A DNA stretch of 64,000 nucleotides, taken from contig NZ_CP042823.1 in the NCBI RefSeq assembly GCF_008000895.1, positions 62,001 through 126,000 of the forward strand. Direction: 5' to 3'. The position numbers and the translations under genes are program-made. This document shows positions 24,820-36,146 of the stretch, in pieces. The notes under the pieces are model-generated. The model worked only from the letters and a program-made list of their open reading frames with translations, did not search any database and had not been told where the DNA came from. The DNA comes from Methylobacterium sp. WL1. Its GTDB lineage: Bacteria; Pseudomonadota; Alphaproteobacteria; Rhizobiales; Beijerinckiaceae. The stretch's first letter is position 1; every line of letters begins with the position of its first letter.

Positions 24820-26268
24820 TCAGTTCGCCCGCGGCTTCATCTCGGCCGACGCCGGCGGGGTCGCCGCGACAATCCTGCGGCCGGAGATCTCGGCCCCGGC
24901 ATCCGGCGTCAGCTTGCGGAAGGCCAGCACCGAGGCCGCCGAGAGCACAGCCACGGCAAAGAAAGCCGGGCCGAAATCGCCGGCCTCGATTTGCGTTCGA
25001 CCGTGGAAGCCGGCGGCGCCCTCGAGCGCCAGCGCGCCGAGGGTCACGCCGAGGCTCAGCGACAGCTGCTGGCAGACGCTGGCGAAGCTCGTGGCCGCGC
25101 TCATCTCACGGGATTCGAGGTCGGCATACGCGATGGCATTGACGCAGGTGAACTGCACCGAGCGCGAGCAGCCGCCCAGGAACAGCAGCGCGATCATGAT
25201 CCAGTGCGGCGTGTCGGCGGTGTAGATCCCGTTCACCGCCAGGAAGGCCGAAGCCAGCACGGCATTGAAGACCATCACGGCGCGGAATCCCAGGCGGCGC
25301 AGGATCTTGGGCGCGAGGGTCTTCACGAACATCGCGCCGGCCGCCGCCGCGAAGGTGATCAATCCTGAATGCAGGGCGTCGAGCCCGAACCCGACCTGCA
25401 GCATCAGCGGCAGCAGGAACGGGATCGCGCCGGTCCCGACCCGGAACAGGCTGCCGCCCAGGATCGCGACCCGGAAAGTCGGGCGGTTCATCAGGTCAAG
25501 CCGCACGATCGGGTGGGCGGCCCGCCGCGCATGCGCGACGTAGAGCGGAAGAAGGATCGCCCCCGCGGCCAGGCATCCCCAGGAGACCGAGGCCGGGAGC
25601 AGATGGCGTCCCATCGAGGCCAGCCCCAGCATCAGGGCGGCGAGGCCGGTGCCGAGCACGAAGAAGCCGATCAGGTCGAGGGGCGGACGCTCCGGCTCGC
25701 GCACATCCTCGAAGTACAGGCTCGCCAGCACGATTCCGGCGACGCCGATCGGCAGGTTGATGAAGAAGATCCAGCGCCAGTCGAACCAGGTGGTGATCAG
25801 CCCACCCAGCGGCGGTCCGATCACCGGGCCGACCAGCGCCGGGAAGGTCAGGTAGGCCAGGGCGGTCACCAGCTGCGACTTCGGCACGCTGCGCAGCACA
25901 ACGAGGCGCCCGACCGGCACCATCATGGCCCCGCCCATGCCCTGGAGGAACCGCGCCGCGACGAACCACGCCAGCCCGTTAGCCGCCGCGCAGGCGAGCG
26001 ATCCCAGCATGAACACGACGAGCGCGGCCCGGAAGACCGTGCGCGAGCCATAGCGGTCGGCCATCCATCCGCTCACCGGGATGAAGATCGCCAGGCTGAC
26101 CAGATAGGAAGTCAGCGCCAGCTTCAGGGCGATCGGATCCTCGCCGAGGCTTGCCGCAATGCTGGGCAGCGCCGTGGCGATCACCGTGGAATCGGTGTTC
26201 TCCATGAACAGGGCGGTGGCCACCGTCAGGGGGACGATCCAGAGCGGTCTTTGGGTCGAGGCAGGCAT
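24820..26268 (-). CDS. DHA2-family MFS multidrug transporter (EmrB/QacA-like)
   Basis: 482 residues from the ATG at 26268 (MPASTQRPLWIV). The frame is open 46 codons upstream but Arg/Cys-rich there, so not used. About 14 predicted membrane segments and the DHA2 hallmarks are visible: MENTDSTVIATALPSIAASL in helix 1, motif A GWMADRYGSRTVFRAAL and motif C GPVIGPPLGGLITTWFDWRW. A proton-coupled exporter of hydrophobic compounds. No membrane-fusion partner (EmrA) is adjacent. Confidence 0.9.
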   Translation of the reverse strand: MPASTQRPLWIVPLTVATALFMENTDSTVIATALPSIAASLGEDPIALKLALTSYLVSLAIFIPVSGWMADRYGSRTVFRAALVVFMLGSLACAAANGLAWFVAARFLQGMGGAMMVPVGRLVVLRSVPKSQLVTALAYLTFPALVGPVIGPPLGGLITTWFDWRWIFFINLPIGVAGIVLASLYFEDVREPERPPLDLIGFFVLGTGLAALMLGLASMGRHLLPASVSWGCLAAGAILLPLYVAHARRAAHPIVRLDLMNRPTFRVAILGGSLFRVGTGAIPFLLPLMLQVGFGLDALHSGLITFAAAAGAMFVKTLAPKILRRLGFRAVMVFNAVLASAFLAVNGIYTADTPHWIMIALLFLGGCSRSVQFTCVNAIAYADLESREMSAATSFASVCQQLSLSLGVTLGALALEGAAGFHGRTQIEAGDFGPAFFAVAVLSAASVLAFRKLTPDAGAEISGRRIVAATPPASAEMKPRAN

Positions 26269-26474
26269 CGGACAGCAGACGCGTGTCGTGCCGAGACGGT
26301 TGCACGGCGGGGCCGCGAACTCGCACGGTCGTGTTTCGCGCCTGTATCCGCAACGCAACAGGGGTTGCGTCGTGACCGAACACCACCTTTTGTGCGCGTG
26401 ATCCAATGGCTACGTTTAGCGCGAGCGGTCTTCCGGCCGTCGATACCGGCGCGGTGCCGGCCACGAGACACTCG

Positions 26475-27365
26475 ATGCAGCCCAGTCCGAGCAAGCGCCG
26501 TTCCCTGTCGCGGCTCGCCGCCGCCGTCGCGCTCCTGTCGACGGTCACGGCCTGCGGCACCGTGCTGCTCAACGACCGCGGTTCGCTCACCCGCTACGAT
26601 CGGCTGCAGGCGAGCAGCGCCGTCGCCTCGGCCTCGCGGCTCTACGTGGACCGGCCGGCCCTGGCCAAGGCCCGCACCGTGCGGATCATCCCGACCGCGT
26701 TCCACGCCGACGTCGCGGGCGCCGCGCCGCTCACTCAGGCGGAACGCCGCCTGATCGCCAACGCGGCCGACCGCGCGCTCTGTTACGACCTGTCGCTGCG
26801 CTACGACGTGGTGACCGGTCGCGACGCCGATCTCACCGTGCGGGCGCAGGTCACCCGGGTCGAGCCAACAGACCTGCTCGGCGCGGGCGCGACCATCGCG
26901 GGCTCGGCCGGCGTGACGGTGGCCTCGCAGGTGGGGCTTAGCGCCGTCGAGGGTATCGGCCGCATCCCGATCCCGCGCATCCCGATCGGGCTCGGCAGCC
27001 TCACGGTCGAGGCCGAGGCGTTGGATCGTCGTCGCGAGCAGCGCGCCGCGATGGTCTGGGGCGGGGCCGCGAACTCGTTCACGAGCCAGCCGCGCTTCTC
27101 GCGCGCCAGCGACGCCTACGACCTCGCCGGCGAGTTCGGCCAGGATTTCGGCTTCATGCTGGCCACCGGCGACGACCCGTTCAACGCCCCCAACACCCTG
27201 CCGACCTGGGACCGCATCCGGATCACCACGCTCGGCGAGGCACCGCTCGACCCCGATTGCGAGGCCTACGGCCGGGCGCCGGGCATCGACGGCATCCTGG
27301 GCGACTATATCGGCCTGCCGCCCGAATACACCGACAGGGGCGCTGCCGTTCCGGCAACACGCTGA
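26475..27365 (+). CDS. DUF3313-type outer-membrane lipoprotein
   Basis: 296 residues from the ATG at 26475, which places a signal peptide and lipobox (LLSTVTAC, Cys27) correctly; the frame is open 23 codons upstream. The mature part carries the family pattern RLYVDRPALAKARTVRIIPTAF and a YDVVTGRDADLTVRAQVTRV block, followed by a glycine/alanine stretch and repeated IPIPRIP. Predicted periplasmic face of a membrane. Function unknown. The gene precedes guaB by 162 nt and is divergent from the DHA2 pump. Confidence 0.78.
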   Translation: MQPSPSKRRSLSRLAAAVALLSTVTACGTVLLNDRGSLTRYDRLQASSAVASASRLYVDRPALAKARTVRIIPTAFHADVAGAAPLTQAERRLIANAADRALCYDLSLRYDVVTGRDADLTVRAQVTRVEPTDLLGAGATIAGSAGVTVASQVGLSAVEGIGRIPIPRIPIGLGSLTVEAEALDRRREQRAAMVWGGAANSFTSQPRFSRASDAYDLAGEFGQDFGFMLATGDDPFNAPNTLPTWDRIRITTLGEAPLDPDCEAYGRAPGIDGILGDYIGLPPEYTDRGAAVPATR

Positions 27366-29021
<1,656 letters not shown>

Positions 29022-29048
29022 CGCCCACGTTCGATTTGGCCACGAAGC

Positions 29049-29076
29049 GTCCCCTCGCCCGCGGCGGCGAGGGGAC
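29049..29076 (+). terminator. Hairpin downstream of guaB
   Basis: A perfect 11-bp stem (GTCCCCTCGCC/GGCGAGGGGAC) with a 6-nt loop, 28 nt past the guaB stop. It lacks a U-tract, so it may end transcripts with Rho or protect the 3' end. Confidence 0.6.
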
Positions 29077-29197
29077 AGGCACGTCAGCCTAGGCCCACCG
29101 ATCATCACCGCCTTGACTCGATCCGGTGGGCGACCTCCGATGGCTGGGCCGGCACGGACCGATGCGGCCGACAACGATCTCGCCCCGGAGAGACCCA

Positions 29198-30142
29198 ATG
29201 CGCACGCTGATCGTCGGAGCCGGGGCGACCGGCGGCTATTACGGGGCGCGGCTCGCGGAATCGGGGTCGGACGTGACCTTCCTGGTCCGGCCGGCCCGGG
29301 CCGAGAAACTGGCGGTGAACGGGCTGGTGCTGCACTCGCCACTGGGCGACCTGCATCTGCCCGCGCCGCCCACCGTCACGGCCGACACGCTGGCCCAGGC
29401 GGGCGCGTTCGACCTCGTGCTGCTCTCCTGCAAGGCCTACGACCTCGACAGCGCCCTCGCCGACCTCGCGCCTGCCATAGGCGGGGGCACCGCGATCCTG
29501 CCGCTGCTGAACGGGATGTCCCATCTCGACGCGCTCGACGCCAAGTTCGGCGCTGCGCGGGTGCTGGGCGGCTCCTGCGCCATCGCGGCGACCCTCGCGC
29601 CGGACGGCGCGATCCGGCACATGAGCGAGCTGTGCAGCATCACCTACGGCGAGCGCGACGGGTCGCGCTCGGCCCGCATCGAGGCCGTCGATGACCTGAT
29701 GCGCGGCTTGAAGTTCCAGGCGCGCCTCAGCGACGTGATCCTGCAGGAGATGTGGGAGAAATGGGTGTTCCTGGCGACGCTCGCGGGCGCGACGACGCTG
29801 ATGCGGGCCGCGGTCGGCGACATCGTGGCTGCGCCCGGCGGCACGGCCTTCATCGCCGCCCTTCACGCCGAATGCACGGCGGTGGCCGCGGCGAGTGGGT
29901 TCGAGCCGCGCGGAGTCGTCGCCGAGCGGGCTCGGGCGCAGCTCACCGCGGAGGGCTCGACCTTCACGGCCTCGATGCTGCGCGACATCGAGAACAGCGG
30001 CCGGATCGAGGCAGACCACGTGATCGGCGACCTGATCGCCCGGGGTGGCCGCCTCAGTCCGGAGGCGGCCTTCCCGCTGCTCGGTCAGGTTTATGCCGGC
30101 TTGAAGGCCTATGAGGCCCGGCGAGCTAGGGAGGCGGCCTGA
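29198..30142 (+). CDS. 2-dehydropantoate 2-reductase family protein (PanE-like)
   Basis: 314 residues from the ATG at 29198; the upstream in-frame ATG gives 24 extra non-conserved residues. The NADPH-binding start MRTLIVGAGATGGYYGARL is textbook for ketopantoate reductase, followed by SCKAYDLDSAL and LPLLNGMSHLD and the C-terminal helical domain. Bacteria often carry several PanE paralogues of other specificity, so a pantothenate role is likely but not certain. Not in an obvious operon. Confidence 0.88.
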   Translation: MRTLIVGAGATGGYYGARLAESGSDVTFLVRPARAEKLAVNGLVLHSPLGDLHLPAPPTVTADTLAQAGAFDLVLLSCKAYDLDSALADLAPAIGGGTAILPLLNGMSHLDALDAKFGAARVLGGSCAIAATLAPDGAIRHMSELCSITYGERDGSRSARIEAVDDLMRGLKFQARLSDVILQEMWEKWVFLATLAGATTLMRAAVGDIVAAPGGTAFIAALHAECTAVAAASGFEPRGVVAERARAQLTAEGSTFTASMLRDIENSGRIEADHVIGDLIARGGRLSPEAAFPLLGQVYAGLKAYEARRAREAA

Positions 30143-30330
30143 GGCGCGCGCCGCAACCGTCCGGTTTTATCCAGCGACACGATCGAGAGATCCGCTGGTC
30201 CCGGATGTCTGCGACGGCAACCCTGGAAGGGCGCTTCCGGCTTTCGCGCTGCCGGCCGGAGGCCTCCCCCAAGGCCTCCGCTTCGCTCCGTCACACCGGG
30301 ATGAGGTGGGGATGGGCGAGTCGTCGCTTC

Positions 30331-30528
30331 TCAGTAGCGGCCGGGCGGAGGCGGCGGAGGCGGGTTGCCGTATTCGAGCTGCGTCTTGGCATCCAGCGGC
30401 CGGCGCGGCGGCGGGGTGAGATCGGGGGCGGCCGGGGCGCTCGCACAGGCGGCGAGGGCGGCGGCGGCGAATCCGGCGAGGGTCACGGAGCGGGTTACGC
30501 GAACGAGGGAAGACATGATCTGAGGCAC
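30331..30528 (-). CDS. Small proline-rich lipoprotein
   Basis: 65 residues (or 61 from the second Met). An N-terminal signal (MSSLVRVTRSVTLAGFAAAA) ends in the lipobox LAAC, giving a ~37-residue mature peptide: a PPPRR stretch, DAKTQLEYGN and a seven-proline run before GRY. Very small periplasmic lipoproteins of this kind accompany amino-acid genes in many alphaproteobacteria, but I cannot assign a family. Coding is supported by the clean signal peptide. Confidence 0.62.
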   Translation of the reverse strand: MPQIMSSLVRVTRSVTLAGFAAAALAACASAPAAPDLTPPPRRPLDAKTQLEYGNPPPPPPPGRY

Positions 30529-30722
30529 TCCCGGACAGACCTCCGTCCGCGGAACGCACTGGTCCGCGGCGGGAGGATGCCATACGACACGGGGCTGGCC
30601 CGCATCGCGGGACCGCCCGCGACCCGGTCTGAGCCGGGATCGTGCTGGAAGCTCGGCCGCACCGCGGCGGCATCGTGGGCCAAGCGTGGCCGTTTCGCGT
30701 CGGCCGAGCGCCGTTTTAAAGG

Positions 30723-32033
30723 ATGTCGACCCTGACCCCCGCCGCCCGCTGCTCCGCCGCCATCGAAGTCCTGACCGATATCGCGGAGCGCCGCCGCCCC
30801 GCCGCCGACGCGCTGAAGGATTGGGGCCTCGCCCACCGTTTCGCCGGCTCCGGCGACCGGGCCGGAATCGCCAGTCTGGTCTACGACGCCCTGCGCCGGC
30901 GGGCTTCCGCCGCCTGGATCATGGATTCCGAGGCGCCGCGCGCCGTGCTGATTGGCTCCCTGCGGCTGCAGCAGGGGCTCGCCGCCGCGTCTGTGGCCGC
31001 GCTGTTCTCCGGCGAGCGCTTCGCCCCCGAGCCGCTGAGCGACGACGAGCGCGCGCGCCTCGAATCCGGCACGTTGGACGAAGCCCCGCCCGAAGTGGCC
31101 GGCGATGCCCCGGCCTTCGTGCTGCCCGAGCTGGAGGCCGCGCTGGGCGACGACCTGATCCCCGAATTGAAGGCGCTCGCCCGGCGCGCGCCCCTGGATA
31201 TCCGGGTCAACGCCCTACGGGGCAGCCGTGACGACCTGATGCCTGCGCTGAGCGGCTTCGATGCCGCCCCGACCCCGCACGCACCACTCGGCGTCCGGAT
31301 CCCGATCGGCGCTGACGGCCGCGGCCCGGCGCTCCACGTCGAGGCCGAGTTCCTGGACGGCTGGTATGAGATCCAGGACGAAGGCTCGCAGCTCGCCGCC
31401 CTCCTGGTGGATCCGCACGCGGGCGAGACCCTCGTCGACCTCTGCGCCGGCGGTGGCGGCAAGACCCTGGCGCTGGCCTCCCAGACCCGTAACGGCGCCC
31501 GCCTGATCGCCACGGACGGCGATCCGCGCCGGCTCGCGCCGATCCACGAGCGCCTGCGCCGCTCCGGGGCCGCGGCCGAAGTCCGGACACCGCGCAGTGG
31601 CAAAGCCCGCGCCGACGTGCTGGAGGATCTGGACGGCCAGATCGACCGGGTGCTGGTCGACGCACCCTGCACCGGCTCCGGGACTTGGCGGCGCAACCCG
31701 GATGCCAAGTGGCGGCTGCGGCCCGGCAGCCTGGCCCTGCGCATCGCCGAGCAGTCCCAGGTCCTCGACCGCGCAGCCAAGCTGGTCCGGCCCGGCGGGC
31801 GGATCGTCTACATCACCTGCTCGCTCCTGCCCGCGGAGAACGACGCGGCGGTGGCCGGGCTGCTGTCCCGCTGGCGTGGCCGCTTCGATGCCGTGCCGGC
31901 CGAGACCGTGCTGGCGGCGGGACCGCCAAGCCTCGCATCCTCTGTTCGCAAGACGGAACACGGCCTGCAGATGACCCCGCTGCGGACCGGCACCGATGGC
32001 TTCTACGTATCCGTGATCACCCGGCGCGCCTGA
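30723..32033 (+). CDS. RsmB/NOP2-family rRNA (cytosine-C5)-methyltransferase
   Basis: 436 residues. An N-terminal NusB-like helical part (about 1-180) precedes the methyltransferase domain. SAM motif I LVDLCAGGGGKTLALA, motif IV DAPCTGSGTWRRNPD and motif VI TCSLLPAEN with the catalytic Cys are all present. It makes m5C in rRNA. The fold resembles RsmB (C967), though alphaproteobacteria hold more than one such paralogue, so no symbol is given. It is 131 nt before an exported esterase gene. Confidence 0.9.
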   Translation: MSTLTPAARCSAAIEVLTDIAERRRPAADALKDWGLAHRFAGSGDRAGIASLVYDALRRRASAAWIMDSEAPRAVLIGSLRLQQGLAAASVAALFSGERFAPEPLSDDERARLESGTLDEAPPEVAGDAPAFVLPELEAALGDDLIPELKALARRAPLDIRVNALRGSRDDLMPALSGFDAAPTPHAPLGVRIPIGADGRGPALHVEAEFLDGWYEIQDEGSQLAALLVDPHAGETLVDLCAGGGGKTLALASQTRNGARLIATDGDPRRLAPIHERLRRSGAAAEVRTPRSGKARADVLEDLDGQIDRVLVDAPCTGSGTWRRNPDAKWRLRPGSLALRIAEQSQVLDRAAKLVRPGGRIVYITCSLLPAENDAAVAGLLSRWRGRFDAVPAETVLAAGPPSLASSVRKTEHGLQMTPLRTGTDGFYVSVITRRA

Positions 32034-32163
32034 GGACGCGCCTCTCCGGAACCGTCCCCGCGTCCCACGACGTTGGGCGAGGAATGTTTCAGGAGAGCGC
32101 CATGCCCGAGTCCGCCCGTCCCGCCATCCGGGCCCTGTCCTGAGCGGCCCCCGGGACCGGTCC

Positions 32164-33168
32164 ATGAATCTCGACCGCCGCCTGCTGCTCGCAGGCTTGA
32201 CCACCGCTTTCGGCCTGCGCGCGGCAAAGGCGCAGGAAAAGCCGCCGGAGCCGGCGCCCCACGAGGCGATCCGCGCGCTGCCACGCTCGCTGCCCGGGGC
32301 GGACCTGCAGGTGATCGATCTGTGGCCCGGCCAGCCTCCGGGGGGCGGCAGCGGGCCCGATCCGGACGGCTACCGCTATGTCGAGGGCCGCTCGGGCGAC
32401 GTCACCCGGGTGGCCAAGCCATGCCTGCTGGCGATGCGGCCGGCCAATCCCAACGGCGCGGCGATCATCGTGGCGGCCGGCGGCGGCTACCAGTTCATCG
32501 CGCTCGGCAACGAGGGCGTGCCGGTCGGGCGCGTCCTCAACGCAGCGGGGATCACAGTCTTCCTGCTGGTCTACCGCCTGCCCGCGGAGGGCTGGGGCGC
32601 GGGCCCCGACGCGCCGCGGCAGGATGCGCAGCGGGCGCTGCGGCTGGTCCGGGCGAGGGGCGCGGAATACGGGATCGACCCCGCCCGGGTCGGCGTACTG
32701 GGCTTTTCCGCGGGCGGCCACCTGATGGGCGAGACCGCGGTCGGCACCGCGAGCGACCTCTACACCCCGGTGGACGAGGCCGACGCGCAGCCGGTTCGGC
32801 CTGTCTTGGCAGGGTTGATCTACCCGGTCATCACCATGGGCAAGCCGTTCGACGGCACCGCGACGCGACGGATCCTGGTCGGCGACGAGGTCACCCCGCT
32901 CGAGATGAAGACCTACTCGGTGGACCTGCAGGTCGGGCCGCAGACGCCCCCAACCTTCCTGGTCCAGGCGATCGACGACCCGGTGGCGGTGGCCGACCAT
33001 CCGCTGCTGATGTTCGCCGCTTTGCGGAGGGCGCGGGTGCCGGCCGAACTGCACCTGTTCGAGCGCGGTGGGCACGGTTTCGGCCTGGGCGCCCCGGGTA
33101 CGCCGGCTGCCGCGTGGCCGGGCCTGTTCCTGGCCTGGATCCGCCTGCACGGCTTCCTGAACCGGTGA
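32164..33168 (+). CDS. Exported alpha/beta hydrolase (acetyl-xylan-esterase/BD-FAE-like)
   Basis: 334 residues. The N-terminus MNLDRRLLLAGLTTAFGLRAA has an RR pair before a hydrophobic stretch, ending in AKA/Q, so Tat or Sec export to the periplasm is likely. The nucleophile elbow is GFSAGGH (Ser182), the acid lies near DDPVAVADHPLLMF and the His is in GGHGFG. The oxyanion-side motif is AAGGGYQFIA. Carbohydrate or short-chain esterases share this layout; the substrate is unknown. Confidence 0.83.
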   Translation: MNLDRRLLLAGLTTAFGLRAAKAQEKPPEPAPHEAIRALPRSLPGADLQVIDLWPGQPPGGGSGPDPDGYRYVEGRSGDVTRVAKPCLLAMRPANPNGAAIIVAAGGGYQFIALGNEGVPVGRVLNAAGITVFLLVYRLPAEGWGAGPDAPRQDAQRALRLVRARGAEYGIDPARVGVLGFSAGGHLMGETAVGTASDLYTPVDEADAQPVRPVLAGLIYPVITMGKPFDGTATRRILVGDEVTPLEMKTYSVDLQVGPQTPPTFLVQAIDDPVAVADHPLLMFAALRRARVPAELHLFERGGHGFGLGAPGTPAAAWPGLFLAWIRLHGFLNR

Positions 33169-33176
33169 GCCGAGGA

Positions 33177-34409
33177 TCAGTCCGCGCGCAGCCGGGGAAG
33201 CTTGGCGACCTTGGGGCGGTTGGTGCGGAACTGGCCGCGCTCGACCGCCACGAACACCACGATGACGATGGCGACGATGCTGAGCCACCAGATCGCCGTG
33301 AGGCCGACACCCAGGCAGGCGACCGTGAAGGCGGCGGAGAAGCACCCCATCGCTCCCGGGATCAGGGCCGGGATGTCCCGGCCGGCCCGGCGGATCGAGG
33401 CGTAGAGCGCGAAGGCGGCGGACAGCGCGCCCACGATCCCGAGTTCGTACCAGAACTCGAACAGGGCCGTGGTCGGCGCGTTCAGCGGCAGCATACCGAC
33501 CAGGCGCCCGCGCAGTGCCGTCTCGAAGCCATGGCCGGTGATCAGCCGCACCGGATCGGTGGTCACCACCTTCTGCCAGCTCTTCAATGACAGCACCGCG
33601 GGCGAGAGCGGCCCGAACAACACCGCGCCGATCGGCCGGGCCAGGAACGGCAGCAGCGGCGCCACGGCGAGCAGCGCGGCCGACAGGGTCGCGGTCAGCA
33701 TCACGCCGAGCTTCGGCCGGTAGCTCGTCACCGCGAAGGCCAGCGCGCCGACCGCCAGCGCAGCGATCTGGGTGGCGTCCGGCTGGACCGTCAGCGCCAG
33801 GGCGACCAGCAGGGCGAGTCCGAGCGCCTCGCGGTCACGCCGCCGTGATCGCAGCCAGGCGAGCCCCGGCCAGACCAGAAGAATCAGCAGGATCAAGCCG
33901 CGATCGAGGGCTCCGTCGTCGTCGATGCCGGGCGGCGCCATGTGCGCCCCGAACAGCCCCAGCACGATCGCAACGATCGCGCCCGCGACAAGTCCCAACG
34001 GCAGCAGGTAGAGATTGGCCGAGCGCATCCGGTCCGGCAGGGCGAAATAGCCGAGCAGCGCCAACCCGATCGTCGCCGCGAGGTTGGCCAGACGCTCCAC
34101 GGCCGGGCCGAGGAACGGCGTCCAGGTCAGCGACAGCACCGACCACAGCACCACCAGCATGCCGGCCAGGAAGGCCGGCGCCGTGAGCAACCGGGACACG
34201 CCCGGCCGGACCGGCCGCTGGCGCCGGTCGATCGCGCTGGCGATGATCAGCAGCACCACGGCGATCGGCGCCAGGATCACGGTGGCGCGGCGGGCGACCT
34301 GCGCCAGCACCGGCAGGATGACGAACAGGCCGAAGAAGCCGACGCGCCGCAGCAGGGCGGCGGCGTCGAGCGCCGGATCGATCGTGGGGGAGTTCGACGC
34401 CCGCGGCAT
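33177..34409 (-). CDS. O-antigen ligase family membrane protein
   Basis: 410 residues from the ATG at 34409 (MPRASNSP); the frame is open 57 codons upstream without support. About 10-12 predicted membrane segments with a long periplasmic loop near 270-330 (KVVTTDPVRLITGHGFETALRG, cf. the Wzy-type GxGxG...). WaaL/Wzy-like proteins join or polymerise surface sugar units. No other polysaccharide genes are near, so it may be a solitary ligase. Convergent with the esterase. Confidence 0.75.
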   Translation of the reverse strand: MPRASNSPTIDPALDAAALLRRVGFFGLFVILPVLAQVARRATVILAPIAVVLLIIASAIDRRQRPVRPGVSRLLTAPAFLAGMLVVLWSVLSLTWTPFLGPAVERLANLAATIGLALLGYFALPDRMRSANLYLLPLGLVAGAIVAIVLGLFGAHMAPPGIDDDGALDRGLILLILLVWPGLAWLRSRRRDREALGLALLVALALTVQPDATQIAALAVGALAFAVTSYRPKLGVMLTATLSAALLAVAPLLPFLARPIGAVLFGPLSPAVLSLKSWQKVVTTDPVRLITGHGFETALRGRLVGMLPLNAPTTALFEFWYELGIVGALSAAFALYASIRRAGRDIPALIPGAMGCFSAAFTVACLGVGLTAIWWLSIVAIVIVVFVAVERGQFRTNRPKVAKLPRLRAD

Positions 34410-34524
34410 CTTGCGCCTTCTCTCGGACCCAGATGGCCGGATCACGCTCGATACGCAAGCTCCGCGCAAGCCGCTGTAGACCCTGAGCAACACTCCCGGG
34501 TCAGCGCGTCGCGCCGGTGGCGGA

Positions 34525-35049
34525 TCAGGCCGTCCGGGTCGCCGTTCGCGGGCGCTTGCGGGCGAACCGCAGGCCGACATCCGAGAGCACGCGCCAGCCG
34601 CCCCAGGCGGTCAGGAACCCGATCAGACCGGCGGCGAGGCCGTCGGCATTGGTCGGCACAGCCGGGCTGAAATCCTGGTAGGCGGCCTGCGCTACCGGCA
34701 GGTCGGGGTCGCGCAGCATCGCCACCACCTTGCCGAGCGGGCTCGTCGCCGAGGCGAGGGCCTGCTCCTGCGCGCTCAATCTTGCCAGCCGAGAGATGTC
34801 GGCCTGTGCGGCCTCGCCGCGCCGGGCCACCAGCTGGTCGGGGTTGGTGCGCAGCCGGTCGACCGCGCCGTCGCGGGTGGTGCCGGAGGCCTGCGCGTCC
34901 GATTCGAGCACCGCCACCTGACGGCGCAGTTCGTCCACCGCGCCACCGAGGCGCTGCGCGTATTGCTGCGCGAATTCGGGGGCCTGGGCGGCTATCAAGC
35001 CGCCGAGCAGGCCGAGGGCGAGGCCGAGAGTGCGGAACACGCGGAACAC
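34525..35049 (-). CDS. DUF2937 family protein
   Basis: 174 residues. One N-terminal membrane segment (LGLALGLLGGLIAA), a periplasmic helical/coiled stretch (EFAQQYAQRLGGAVDELRRQVAVLESDA..., 25-95), a conserved-looking YQDFSPAVP, and a C-terminal membrane segment (GLIGFLTAWGGWRVL) with a basic end. Fits DUF2937. Function unknown. Confidence 0.75.
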   Translation of the reverse strand: MFRVFRTLGLALGLLGGLIAAQAPEFAQQYAQRLGGAVDELRRQVAVLESDAQASGTTRDGAVDRLRTNPDQLVARRGEAAQADISRLARLSAQEQALASATSPLGKVVAMLRDPDLPVAQAAYQDFSPAVPTNADGLAAGLIGFLTAWGGWRVLSDVGLRFARKRPRTATRTA

Positions 35050-35132
35050 GTCAGACCCTCCGGGTCGGAGACAGGACGCGGCCTAAAAAGCATGGCTTCG
35101 GCCGATAACCAAAAGAACGGGGCACCGGCAGA

Positions 35133-36146
35133 TCACGCTGGCAGGGTCAGCAGTCCGGCCTGGCCGTCGGCGCAGCCGAACAGCATGCGGTTGCCGCGTG
35201 CGTCCCAGGCGAGTGCCGTGATCCCGCTGCCCGGCACGGCGCGCCGCACCAGCAGCTCCGAGGCGTCGGTGAAGCGCACCAGCAGGATGCAGCCATCCTC
35301 GTAGCCCACTCCCAGGACCGGCGCCTTGGGGTGGAACGCGACCCGCGTCACCCGGGCGGGGCGGACGCCGCATTCCCGCGGCGCCTTACCGGTGGGGCCT
35401 TCCTTCGAATCGAACGGCCAGACGATCGCAGCCTCGGCGCCTCCGGTGGCAAGCCAGTGCCCATCGGAAGACCAGGACACGGAGCGGACCTTGGCAGGAT
35501 AACCCGACATCCGCATGTGGCCGCGATCCGGCTGCAGGCGCCAACCGTGCAGCGCGTTCTCCTGCATGGTCGAGACCACGAAGCGGCCGTCCGGTGACCA
35601 CGTGACGTCGATATGCGAGCCCTTCCAGCTCACGACCTCGGCGGGCGTCTCGAGATTCGGGAACCAGAGGCTGACGCCGTTGTAGTGGGCGACGCCGAGA
35701 CGGTAGCCCTTCGGGGCGAAGACCAGCCCCCGGGCCGTCGAGGGCGCCGTGAAGCTGCGCTCCCGGCCCTTGGCATCCCGGGCGACGACCGCGCGACCGG
35801 CCGACCAGGCCACGGCGCCGTCCGGATGCAGCGCCAGAGCGTCGATCCAGACACCGCCCTTGGCCGCGCCGAGCTCCTGTACGGCGCCACCGGCCCGGAT
35901 CTCGACGACCCGGCCGTCGTCGCCGCCCGTGACGAGGCGGTCGCTGCTCCCGGCCGCCACCAGGATCCCGCTGTCGGGATGGGCGGCGATCCGGGTCAGC
36001 GCATCCCCCTGCATGAGGGCCACGGTGCCGTCGCCGAGCGCCAGGGCGGGGGCGTCCTTCAGGAACTGCGCCGCGACCACGTGGGCGCCCGCCTCCAGCG
36101 GCGCGACGTGTTCGGTGAGGGACGGATGGCTGACGGAATCGCTCAT
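35133..36146 (-). CDS. WD40 repeat domain-containing protein
   Basis: 337 residues from the ATG at 36146, which overlaps the stop of the DUF1275 gene (ATGA). The same frame is open to 36854 but that part is antisense-like noise. At least six blade-like units are visible, e.g. ALALHPDGAVAWSAG, VTWSPDGRFVVSTM and VSWSSDGHWLATGG, forming a probable beta-propeller; no enzyme domain is attached. WD40 proteins are mostly scaffolds, and their occurrence in bacteria is uneven. Coupling to a DUF1275 membrane protein hints at a shared complex. Confidence 0.85.
   Translation of the reverse strand: MSDSVSHPSLTEHVAPLEAGAHVVAAQFLKDAPALALGDGTVALMQGDALTRIAAHPDSGILVAAGSSDRLVTGGDDGRVVEIRAGGAVQELGAAKGGVWIDALALHPDGAVAWSAGRAVVARDAKGRERSFTAPSTARGLVFAPKGYRLGVAHYNGVSLWFPNLETPAEVVSWKGSHIDVTWSPDGRFVVSTMQENALHGWRLQPDRGHMRMSGYPAKVRSVSWSSDGHWLATGGAEAAIVWPFDSKEGPTGKAPRECGVRPARVTRVAFHPKAPVLGVGYEDGCILLVRFTDASELLVRRAVPGSGITALAWDARGNRMLFGCADGQAGLLTLPA

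Noticed and set aside
32073..33590. A 505-codon plus-strand frame over the esterase and O-antigen ligase genes
   Set aside because: Arg/Gly/Asp-rich shadow; the esterase frame has a signal peptide and a catalytic triad.
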